A DNA stretch of 7,216 nt from Eubacterium sp. Its GTDB lineage: Bacteria > Bacillota > Clostridia > Lachnospirales > Lachnospiraceae. The translations under genes and the position numbers were made by a program. The stretch spans positions 1-7,216 of the forward strand of contig JAFZXD010000136.1 in NCBI GenBank assembly GCA_017616955.1, given 5' to 3'. Below are positions 1 through 6,316 of the stretch, one piece after another. Below the pieces are notes generated by a model. That model saw only the letters and a list, made by a program, of their open reading frames with translations, searched no databases and was not told the origin of the DNA. How positions within the stretch are numbered: position 1 is the stretch's first letter; each line of letters begins with the position of its first letter.

Positions 1-2997
1 ATAAAAGATAACGGACAAGGTGGTAAACCGGAACAAGATATCAGACTTGAATTCCCCGATCTTGTTACGCTGACAGTTCATATGATTCCACCGAAAACTT
101 CTAGTGACGTGGCTATAAAAAAGCAGATCTGGCATGTAAGTTCTCAGGATGTTCCTCAGGATACTCCTGATAAATACAAGAATTATATATACAGATCTCG
201 TATCAGAATCACATCTAATGGTATTAACTCCAACGTACAATTTAATGATGAAATGTGGCCCGGAATGACTTTATATTCAGATCCGGTTTTTTACAGTGAT
301 CTGGAACTTACAACTGAGATAGACAGTTCTACGTTTAATTTGAAGTATAAGAAAGGCCAGAATACTATATCAGCTGTCATTCCATCTATGAGCAGTGATG
401 AGCAGATATGGGTTTCTTATCTTGTTTTGGTTGATCCTGCAATGTTTAATATGGAAACTGCAAAAGAGTTCCTGAAGACTGCTGATCCTGATAACAAGTA
501 TTATTATGAAGGATTCAAGGGAAAGGTTTCAAACAAAGCTACCGCAAAAAGTGATGAAGCTCCTAAGGAAGTCAGATCATGGGGAGATGTCGGAACTATC
601 GGTGGTTCTATCGATAAGTGGTCATGCCCTGAAGATCACCAGTTTAGCAAAGGACTTATGCACTGGGAGATCGTTATTAAGAGTATTATCGATACCGATT
701 ATGAAACAGGTTATATTATCGATAAGCTTCCTAAGAATATGTCTCTTGTAGAAGAGAATACATTTATCAGAGATACAGCTACATATAATATCTTTAAAAA
801 CGGAATCGATATTAAACAGACTAAGAATGATGACGGAACAACTGATGTAAAGTTTGAGTTATCTGAAGAAGTCATGAAGTTCTTAAAGAAAAAGGAAACC
901 AGTCAGGCTGTTATCACATATGATACAAAGATTGAGAGACAGGAAGAATCCGAAAAGAGATATGAAAATGTTGCTACTATATATTATAACGGCGACGAAT
1001 TAATGGAAGTATCTGCTGCAGATACATTTAAGAAACCAAAGGATTTATCAAAAGTAGGACCTTATGAGAGAGATAAAGCTCCATTTATTGAATTTACCGT
1101 AACAGCAAATCCGGCAGCGCTCGATCTGGATCCGAATGCGGACGAGCTTACACTTGAGGATCAGTTGTGTGATTATTATGACCTGGATGTTGATTCAGTC
1201 AAAGTAAATGGTAAAAAACCGGGTTCTGATATATTTACATATAGTAGTTCATCGAGAAAATTCACATTAAAGCTTCAGGATGGTGTTGCTTATACGATAA
1301 CTTATAGGGCAAGAGTCAATCTTAAGAAGGGCGAATGGCTTAGCGGTTCGAATAGTGCAACATTATATTCAGACAGTACTACAGGATACAAGCAGAGTGC
1401 AAAAACTGAGGTAGAGTCAGAAGTATTCCAGAGCGCAGCAAGTTCGTCATCAGAAAATGAGACAGGCGTTTTGAACATAGTTAAACATGAGAAGGGAAAT
1501 GACAGCAAGCTTCTTGAAGGTGCTAAGTTCTCTCTTACTACTATGGACGGAATTAGTACTGTAAAGAAATTATCGGAAGATGATAAAGGTGTTATTGAAA
1601 CTACCGGAGCAAACGGAGTAGCAGCATACGGAGATCTTGAAAGAGGCGTCGTTTATATGCTGAAGGAAGTTGAAGCACCTGCACAGTATAAGATAGACGA
1701 TACTATCAGATTCTATGCATTTACCGATACTAAGTTTTCATTTGGTTCAACAGTTACTTATGAGGGAACAGAGTATCCTCTTACTGTAGTACCTCTTGAA
1801 CGAGCTAGTTATGACGTATATATGGAAAATGAGAAGATTCCTGAGAAGTCTGAAGGAAGTATCAAGATTACAAAGACTATCAGCGGTACTGTAGATGATG
1901 CTGACCGTGATAGTATCAGCTTTGTAGTTAATGACGGAACCACAGACGTATGGACAGGAACTCTCGGAACAAAGTTTACTCCGAATTCCGACGGAGTATA
2001 TGAGGCTGTTATCGATAAGCTTGATACAGGCAAGACATATTCAGTAACAGAGAGTATGAAAGATATCGATGGAACAACCCTTTCCGTAAGTTATGAAATA
2101 AATGGCGGAAGCACTGTTGAAGGAAAATCCGCAACAGGTGTTACAGTGGAAAAAGACAAGACAACAACTGTTTCTTTCCACAATGTATTTACAAAGATAA
2201 TCAAAAAAGGAAGTCTTAAGTTTATCAAGACTATTACAGGCCTTGATGACAACAGTCTTGCTGACGGTATCACATTTAAGATAGCTAAGGAATCCGAGCC
2301 GGGTAGTCCGATAGCGACATTTACATATGCAGATATCAAGGCAGACGGATACAAACAGATAGACGATCTTGATTTTGGAACATATACAGTTACAGAATCA
2401 TCAACGAATATCACTGATTATGAATTTAAGAATACATCAGCGCAGATGACTTCATCGGTTGAAGTTAAAGCTGAGAATACAGCAGATGCTCCTGCTGAAC
2501 TTTCTCTTTCAAATGTATATGAAAAAGAAGAGAAGCCGGAGGAGCCAATTGAAGAACCTGTTGTTGAGCCGGTTGAAGTAACTATCAGTAAAGTAGATAT
2601 TACAGATGGTCCGGAGATCGAGGGCGCTGAGCTTGTTATCACTAAGGATACGGAAGATGGACAGGTTATAGAAAGCTGGACATCCGGAAAGGTTTCAGGA
2701 GAAACAGGTCCTCATAAGGTAAAACTTTCGGAAGGAACATATGTTCTTAAGGAGACTCTTGTACCTGATGATTTCCACCTTCAGGCTGAAAGCATTACAT
2801 TTACGGTAGGTGCAGACGGTACTGTAACAGTAGCTGGAAATGTATCCGACGAAAAGAAGGTTGTAATGGTTGACGCACCTGCGGGAGCTCTGAGAATTGT
2901 AATCGAAGAGGAAGAAACAGGAGATAAAGTACCTAACGCCGTAGTAACAGTTACGACTATGAAGCCGGAAGTATATATATTCCGAATCTTCCGGTAG
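1..2997 (+). CDS. Cell-surface adhesin with fimbrial-type and SpaA/Cna-B domains, 5'-partial and ended early by a frameshift
   Basis: This is the interior of a large wall-anchored surface protein. Frame 1 is open from base 1. The first ATG (82) has no Shine-Dalgarno in front of it and lies within continuous coding sequence, so the true start is upstream. Residue numbers here count from that ATG. About 175-315 and 325-450 resemble fimbrial isopeptide-forming/DUF11-like modules (LP-containing strand, then an 'ENVATIYYNGD' strand). A SpaA/prealbumin-like domain follows, with likely isopeptide residues K468, E529 (in YMLKEVEAP) and the Asn in VYMENEK. Next come two similar domains opening SIKITKTISG and SLKFIKTITG, an acidic Pro linker, and a fourth domain (VTISKVD...YVLKET...VMVDAP). 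A fifth domain opens ALRIVIEEEETG but goes out of frame after about 2952, giving a non-homologous tail and a TAG at 2995. The rest of the protein is in frame 3 (2961-3776). The role is adhesion or surface display, with an unknown ligand. The family call is firm; the domain limits are approximate. Confidence 0.85.
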   Translation: MKDNGQGGKPEQDIRLEFPDLVTLTVHMIPPKTSSDVAIKKQIWHVSSQDVPQDTPDKYKNYIYRSRIRITSNGINSNVQFNDEMWPGMTLYSDPVFYSDLELTTEIDSSTFNLKYKKGQNTISAVIPSMSSDEQIWVSYLVLVDPAMFNMETAKEFLKTADPDNKYYYEGFKGKVSNKATAKSDEAPKEVRSWGDVGTIGGSIDKWSCPEDHQFSKGLMHWEIVIKSIIDTDYETGYIIDKLPKNMSLVEENTFIRDTATYNIFKNGIDIKQTKNDDGTTDVKFELSEEVMKFLKKKETSQAVITYDTKIERQEESEKRYENVATIYYNGDELMEVSAADTFKKPKDLSKVGPYERDKAPFIEFTVTANPAALDLDPNADELTLEDQLCDYYDLDVDSVKVNGKKPGSDIFTYSSSSRKFTLKLQDGVAYTITYRARVNLKKGEWLSGSNSATLYSDSTTGYKQSAKTEVESEVFQSAASSSSENETGVLNIVKHEKGNDSKLLEGAKFSLTTMDGISTVKKLSEDDKGVIETTGANGVAAYGDLERGVVYMLKEVEAPAQYKIDDTIRFYAFTDTKFSFGSTVTYEGTEYPLTVVPLERASYDVYMENEKIPEKSEGSIKITKTISGTVDDADRDSISFVVNDGTTDVWTGTLGTKFTPNSDGVYEAVIDKLDTGKTYSVTESMKDIDGTTLSVSYEINGGSTVEGKSATGVTVEKDKTTTVSFHNVFTKIIKKGSLKFIKTITGLDDNSLADGITFKIAKESEPGSPIATFTYADIKADGYKQIDDLDFGTYTVTESSTNITDYEFKNTSAQMTSSVEVKAENTADAPAELSLSNVYEKEEKPEEPIEEPVVEPVEVTISKVDITDGPEIEGAELVITKDTEDGQVIESWTSGKVSGETGPHKVKLSEGTYVLKETLVPDDFHLQAESITFTVGADGTVTVAGNVSDEKKVVMVDAPAGALRIVIEEEETGDKVPNAVVTVTTMKPEVYIFRIFR
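1855..2520 (+). repeat. Tandem pair of related Cna-B-like domains inside the adhesin
   Basis: Two consecutive modules share the same plan. Copy 1 (about 1855-2190) opens GSIKITKTISG, has YSVTES in the middle and ends VSFHNVF. Copy 2 (about 2209-2520) opens GSLKFIKTITG, has YTVTESS and ends LSLSNVY. Each keeps a Lys in the first strand, a Glu in the TES motif and an Asn in the last strand. These are the residues expected to form an intramolecular Lys-Asn isopeptide bond in Cna-B domains. The homology is at protein level and the DNA has diverged, so this is an old domain duplication and not a recent repeat. Confidence 0.6.
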
Positions 2998-3131
2998 GAA
3001 ATGAATATTCATATAAGGTAACAAAGGTTCCTGATGGTTATGTTGTTTCAACTGCAGGAGAAGAAACAGGAGTAGAGATCAAGGCTAAAGAAGTAACCGA
3101 AAAGCTTGATAAGATTAAAAAAGAGCAAAAG

Positions 3132-3317
3132 CCTACTGAGGAAAAGACAACAGAAACAACGACTACTGAAGAGCAGACAACTGCAACAACTGAGGAGCAG
3201 GTTACAACAGAAGCAACAACGGAAGCTACTACTTCAAAGCCTACAACAGAAACAACAGAAGATCCTGATGATGAAGATCCGGACGACGAAGACCCGGATG
3301 ATGATTCTGATGAAGAC
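3132..3317 (+). repeat. Low-complexity Thr/Glu stalk followed by acidic DPDDE repeats
   Basis: In frame 3, bases 3132-3260 encode an irregular Thr/Glu-rich stretch (units such as TTETTTTEEQ and TTEATTEATT). Bases 3261-3305 encode three 5-residue units, DPDDE, DPDDE and DPDDD, as imperfect 15-nt repeats, followed by SDEDK. Thr-rich linkers of this kind usually form extended, wall-spanning stalks in Gram-positive surface proteins and may be glycosylated. The acidic run could bind divalent cations, but that is inference. The stalk lies beyond the frameshift and is not translated in phase with the N-terminal part. Confidence 0.75.
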
Positions 3318-3659
3318 AAGGGTACTCTTGTAATAACTATTCTTGATGAAAAAACAAGAACTCCGATTCCAAATGCTGTAGTAACAGTTGAGAGACCGGA
3401 CGGAACAACCGGAACATACACTACAGATGAAAACGGACAGATTATTATAAGAGATGTACCTACAGGTGATTATAAGGTAACAGTTACTCAGGTACCTCCG
3501 GGATATACGGTAACAACCGGAGTATCACAAGTAGTAACTGTTGAAAAGGATAAAACAACAAGTCATACAGCGCTGGTAACAAATGATAATACAGAAGCAA
3601 CAACTCAGACGACACAGGGAGGAAGTACTCCTACAAATACAACAACACAGACATCATCT

Positions 3660-3773
3660 GTAAAAACAGGTGATGATGCTAAAGTTGTTATGGTGATGCT
3701 CATCATGAGTATAGCTGTTATATATATCTTTAGCTGGTGCATCTTGAGATATCGCAAACGTAAAGAGGATAAG
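3660..3773 (+). other. Non-canonical cell-wall sorting signal (VKTGD, membrane segment, basic tail)
   Basis: The last 38 codons in frame 3 have the three parts of a sortase sorting signal. VKTGD (3660-3674) stands where LPXTG would be. A roughly 21-residue hydrophobic stretch (VVMVMLIMSIAVIYIFSWCIL) follows, then the positively charged tail RYRKRKEDK. A V-x-TGD form in place of LPXTG is, to my knowledge, common in Lachnospiraceae surface proteins. A dedicated sortase would cleave within TG and attach the protein to peptidoglycan. No sortase gene is visible in the window. Confidence 0.75.
3763..3769 (+). promoter_or_regulatory. Ribosome binding site of the GH43 gene, inside the end of the adhesin gene
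   Basis: The sequence AAGAGGA lies 9 nt before the ATG at 3779 and overlaps the last adhesin codons. The adhesin TAA ends at 3776, only 2 nt before the start. This supports the start choice and suggests one mRNA with possible translational coupling. Confidence 0.7.
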
Positions 3774-3778
3774 TAATA

Positions 3779-5368
3779 ATGACAGCCAATGCAAGAGGAA
3801 CCAATCCTATACTTAAGATGGATTATCCTGATCCGGATGTAATATATGTTGACGGGACATTTTATATGATCAGCACGACTATGCATTTTATGCCGGGAGC
3901 GGAGATACTTCGTTCCTATGACCTGATCAACTGGGAACATGCTGCATACGTTTTTGACAGAATAGACAGCACAGATAGCCAGAGGCTAATCGGTGATCAA
4001 CATGTTTATGGAAAGGGTATGTGGGCAGCAACTCTCAGATATCATGAAGGACAGTACTATGTGGTATTTGTCTGTAATGATACCCGGAAAACATATCTTT
4101 ACAGATCGGATAAGATAGAGGGTCCATGGAGTAAGAGTACGATAGAAGGATTCTATCATGACTGCTCATTACTGTTTGATGATGGAAAGGCTTATCTTGT
4201 ATATGGCAATACGGATGTATATCTTACAGAATTAAATGATGATATGACAGCACCAAGAGACGGTGGATTAAACAGATGTATCGTGAGTGATAAGGGAAAT
4301 CCTAATCTTGGTTATGAAGGTTCGCATATCTATAAAATAAATGGCAGATACTATATCTTCTTCATCCATTCCAAGAGGGATAGATGGAGAAGGGTTGAAG
4401 CCTGCTTTGTATCGGACAGTCTCGAAGGAGAATTCGTAGGCGGAGATATCTTCGATGACGATATGGGATTCAGAAATTCCGGAATAGCTCAGGGCGGAAT
4501 CGTTGAAGGTCCTGAAGGAATTTGGAATGCTGTTCTTTTCCAGGACAGCGGAGCTGTCGGAAGAATACCGGTTGTTGTTCCCGTTACGTGGGTGAGGGAT
4601 AAAGACGGGAACGACAAACCTGTATTTGGAGATAGAGGAAGAGCTCCGAAAGAGCTTAGTACAGTTGATCTTAAACCGGGATATGTATATAAACCCCTTG
4701 TCGGAGATGACGATTTCAGATATGATCCGAACAAGATGTTTAAAGAAGATAAAGAAAAATACGGCTGTTTTGGTTTAAAAAGTATGTGGCAGTTTAATCA
4801 TGAGCCGGAATTCTCTCTTATCCAATGTGATAATGAGGACGGAAAGCTTTGGATAGAGACTGACAAGATTGTGAAGAACATCTTTGGTGCTAAGAATATA
4901 CTCACTCAGAGGATGATATATCCGGAGTGCAGTGCGGAGGTTACGATAGACGGATCTCAGTTAAAAGATGGAGACTATGCGGGACTGGCTGCATTTCAGG
5001 GTGACTATGCACTGGTTGGTATAAAAAGGGAAGAGGGAAAACTTTATGCTGTTATGACTTCCTATACAAATAGCAGCTCGGATGTTTGGAAACTGGGAGA
5101 TGAGGCAGGAGTCACGGAAGAGAAGTTGGAGCTTGCAGGAGAGAGTCTCAGAGTAAGAGTCACTGCAATATTTAGCGATGAAACAGGAGACAGAGATGTT
5201 GCAGTCTGTGGAATATATACAGATGAAGGGGAGTATAGAGAGATAGGAAAACCTCAGAATCTGAGATTCAGACTGGATCATTTTACAGGTTGCAGATTCG
5301 GACTTTTCGTATATTCGGAAAAGACAACCGGAGGGAAGGCCGGATTTTCGGAGTTCAGAAGAAGATAA
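3779..5368 (+). CDS. Glycoside hydrolase family 43 enzyme (beta-xylosidase / alpha-L-arabinofuranosidase type)
   Basis: This 529-residue protein probably removes xylose or arabinose from the ends of xylo- or arabino-oligosaccharides. The N-terminal five-bladed GH43 propeller spans about residues 8-305. It carries the usual three acidic residues: general base D18 in MDYPDPD, the likely pKa modulator D128 in FYHDCSLLFDDG, and general acid E180 in GYEGSHIY. Other family-like stretches are STTMHFMPG, YGKGMWAATLRYH and QDSGAVGRIP. Residues about 325-529 form a beta-sandwich extension like the C-terminal concanavalin-like domain of GH43 xylosidases. There is no signal peptide or membrane segment, so it should act in the cytoplasm on imported oligosaccharides. 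The start is fixed by the Shine-Dalgarno site and by NPIL and DPD sitting at normal distances from the N-terminus. It begins 2 nt after the adhesin stop. The family is certain; the exact substrate is not. Confidence 0.93.
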   Translation: MTANARGTNPILKMDYPDPDVIYVDGTFYMISTTMHFMPGAEILRSYDLINWEHAAYVFDRIDSTDSQRLIGDQHVYGKGMWAATLRYHEGQYYVVFVCNDTRKTYLYRSDKIEGPWSKSTIEGFYHDCSLLFDDGKAYLVYGNTDVYLTELNDDMTAPRDGGLNRCIVSDKGNPNLGYEGSHIYKINGRYYIFFIHSKRDRWRRVEACFVSDSLEGEFVGGDIFDDDMGFRNSGIAQGGIVEGPEGIWNAVLFQDSGAVGRIPVVVPVTWVRDKDGNDKPVFGDRGRAPKELSTVDLKPGYVYKPLVGDDDFRYDPNKMFKEDKEKYGCFGLKSMWQFNHEPEFSLIQCDNEDGKLWIETDKIVKNIFGAKNILTQRMIYPECSAEVTIDGSQLKDGDYAGLAAFQGDYALVGIKREEGKLYAVMTSYTNSSSDVWKLGDEAGVTEEKLELAGESLRVRVTAIFSDETGDRDVAVCGIYTDEGEYREIGKPQNLRFRLDHFTGCRFGLFVYSEKTTGGKAGFSEFRRR

Positions 5369-5456
5369 CTTATAAAATAGATAAAGCATAATAATAGACT
5401 ATATTGATGTAACTACTGACCGATTATATAGGAACATATAAAGAAGAGACCTGAAT
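5369..5456 (+). promoter_or_regulatory. Short GH43-nrdG spacer with the nrdG ribosome binding site and a weak possible promoter
   Basis: This 88-nt AT-rich gap ends with AGAAGAG (5442-5448), a fair Shine-Dalgarno 8 nt before the nrdG ATG. A possible promoter is TTGATG (5404-5409) with TATATA (5425-5430), but the 15-bp spacing is short and the match is poor. No GC-rich terminator hairpin follows the GH43 gene, so read-through into nrdG is possible. The ribosome site is reasonably supported; the promoter is a guess. Confidence 0.35.
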
Positions 5457-6146
5457 ATGAAGATACATGGATTACAAAAGATGACGCTGCTGGATTATCC
5501 GGGAAAGGTTGCCTGTACGGTATTCCTGGGTGGATGTGAATACAGATGTCCTTATTGTCATAATACAGAGCTATTGGATATGAATGCACCGGAGCTGATG
5601 AATGATATAGAACTTTTGGAATTTCTAAAAACCAGACAGAAATTGCTGGACGGAGTAGCTGTTACCGGAGGAGAGCCGCTCCTGAGAAATGATATAGCAT
5701 CGCTGCTTGAAAGAATCAAGAATCTGGGATTTCTTGTTAAACTGGATACAAATGGCAATCATCCGGATCGTCTTCAGGAAGTAGTTGAAGCCGGACTGGT
5801 TGACTACGTTGCAATGGATGTAAAGAATTCACGTGAGCGATATGGAGAAACCATCGGACTTCCGGGATTCAATATATCAAGAGTGGAAAGAAGCGTTGAA
5901 TACCTTCTGTCAGATATAGTTGAGTATGAATTCAGAACAACCGTTGTGAAACAGTTTCATGATGAGAAATCATTTGAAGATATGGCTGAATGGATTGACG
6001 GAGCTCAGAATTATTACATCCAGAGTTTTGTCGACAGGGATACGGTTCCTTTCGGAGGACTGGAAGCGTGCTCGGTTGAGGAGCTTGAAAAATTTAGAGA
6101 AATAGTGCGTCCGCATGTGAAAAATATAGAAATAAGAGGCGTATAG
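5457..6146 (+). CDS. nrdG: Anaerobic ribonucleoside-triphosphate reductase activating protein (radical SAM)
   Basis: NrdG uses a [4Fe-4S] cluster and S-adenosylmethionine to place the glycyl radical on NrdD, which switches on anaerobic deoxynucleotide synthesis. The 229-residue protein opens IHGLQKMTLLDYPGKVACTVFLGG, split here only by line of reading. C27, C31 and C34 form the radical-SAM CxxxCxxC motif in GCEYRCPYCHN. VTGGEPLL (GGE at 71-73) is the usual SAM-binding strand. The length and the GLQK..LLDYPGK opening fit the longer NrdG2-type activase better than the roughly 155-residue E. coli NrdG. It is cytoplasmic. The gene lies 170 nt upstream of nrdD, its expected substrate, on the same strand. 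The NrdR-type operator is downstream of it, so its transcription may follow a different signal. Related activases for other glycyl-radical enzymes exist, but the adjacent nrdD makes NrdG the clear choice. Confidence 0.92.
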   Translation: MKIHGLQKMTLLDYPGKVACTVFLGGCEYRCPYCHNTELLDMNAPELMNDIELLEFLKTRQKLLDGVAVTGGEPLLRNDIASLLERIKNLGFLVKLDTNGNHPDRLQEVVEAGLVDYVAMDVKNSRERYGETIGLPGFNISRVERSVEYLLSDIVEYEFRTTVVKQFHDEKSFEDMAEWIDGAQNYYIQSFVDRDTVPFGGLEACSVEELEKFREIVRPHVKNIEIRGV

Positions 6147-6170
6147 CCGAAAAAAGTATAAAAAGCATTT

Positions 6171-6186
6171 CCACTATATATAGTAT
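6171..6186 (+). promoter_or_regulatory. NrdR box 1 (upstream operator of nrdD)
   Basis: The core CTATATATAG at 6174-6183 is a perfect palindrome. It matches all ten positions of the known NrdR core (C-w-A-t-A-T-a-T-w-G), and 14 of 16 positions of the full box match. Its centre is 32 bp upstream of box 2. NrdR is a nucleotide-sensing repressor that binds paired boxes about three helical turns apart. Confidence 0.8.
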
Positions 6187-6202
6187 TTTTTTAAAAAAAT
6201 CA

Positions 6203-6218
6203 ATACTAGATATTGACA
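6203..6218 (+). promoter_or_regulatory. NrdR box 2, overlapping the nrdD -35 element
   Basis: CTAGATATTG at 6206-6215 matches 9 of 10 NrdR core positions; the outer flanks are poor (about 11 of 16 overall). The 32-bp centre-to-centre distance from box 1 is the standard spacing for a paired NrdR operator. It overlaps TTGACA (6213-6218), so bound NrdR would block RNA polymerase. Confidence 0.72.
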
Positions 6219-6240
6219 TTTCCCTGAAAGATGTTATTAT
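6213..6240 (+). promoter_or_regulatory. Sigma-A type promoter of nrdD with extended -10
   Basis: A perfect -35 TTGACA (6213-6218) is followed after 16 bp by TATTAT (6235-6240). TG sits one base upstream of the -10 (6232-6233), making it an extended -10. Transcription would start near 6247 and give a leader of about 70 nt before the nrdD ATG. I see no structured riboswitch in that AT-rich leader. Confidence 0.75.
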
Positions 6241-6299
6241 TTTATTTACCAACCATTTAACAAAATAATTCGTATTGGGGATAAAATAATAAAACTATA

Positions 6300-6307
6300 G
6301 GGGAGGA
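6300..6307 (+). promoter_or_regulatory. Strong ribosome binding site of nrdD
   Basis: GGGGAGGA is a near-ideal Shine-Dalgarno 9 nt before the ATG at 6317. It is clearly stronger than the sites of the two upstream genes and fixes the nrdD start. Confidence 0.85.
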
Positions 6308-6316
6308 ACCATACTT

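Larger units (their letters stand above)
2961..3776 (+). pseudogene. C-terminal part of the same adhesin, out of frame: stalk, Cna-B-like domain and wall-sorting signal
   Basis: Frame 3 is open from about 2961 to the TAA at 3774-3776 and continues the interrupted adhesin. It starts with EAGSIYIPNLPVGNEYSY, the second half of the fifth Cna-B-like domain. Then come a Thr/Glu stalk, acidic DPDDE repeats and a sixth domain (3321-3582, TLVITILDEKTRTPIPNAVV through PPGYTVTTG). A short Thr-rich linker, VKTGD, a hydrophobic segment and a basic RYRKRK tail finish it. No ATG or Shine-Dalgarno occurs near its beginning, and the first in-frame ATG is inside the membrane segment near 3690. It therefore cannot be a separate gene as written. 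It is either the detached end of a broken gene or the true end of an intact gene with a sequencing error just upstream. The orphan segment is strongly supported; whether it is broken in the living cell is not decided here. Confidence 0.8.

Noticed and set aside
82..84. ATG at 82 as the real start of the adhesin gene
   Set aside because: The frame is open from base 1 with ordinary coding content, no Shine-Dalgarno precedes the ATG and no signal peptide follows it.
2940..2985. Programmed -1 ribosomal frameshifting joining the two adhesin parts
   Set aside because: The frame change is formally -1, but I see no X-XXY-YYZ slippery heptamer and no strong downstream hairpin. Homology points to a deletion or missing base.
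3106..3333. Plus-strand ORF of 75 codons rich in Lys/Gln/Leu
   Set aside because: It is an out-of-frame reading of the same repetitive stalk and has no recognisable family.
3038..3421. Minus-strand ORF of 127 codons, Ser/Val-rich
   Set aside because: It is the antisense of the Thr/Glu repeat stalk, with no ribosome site and a low-complexity product. The plus-strand frame-3 homology explains the region.
5399..5431. Degenerate NrdR boxes upstream of nrdG (CTATATTGAT and GATTATATAG)
   Set aside because: Core matches are only 7-8 of 10, with one good half-site each, and the centres are 23 bp apart instead of about 31-32. This is likely chance in AT-rich sequence.
6173..6192. Intrinsic terminator after nrdG (ACTATATATAGT followed by a T run)
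   Set aside because: The stem is almost only A-T pairs and has no loop of its own. The palindrome is better explained as NrdR box 1.
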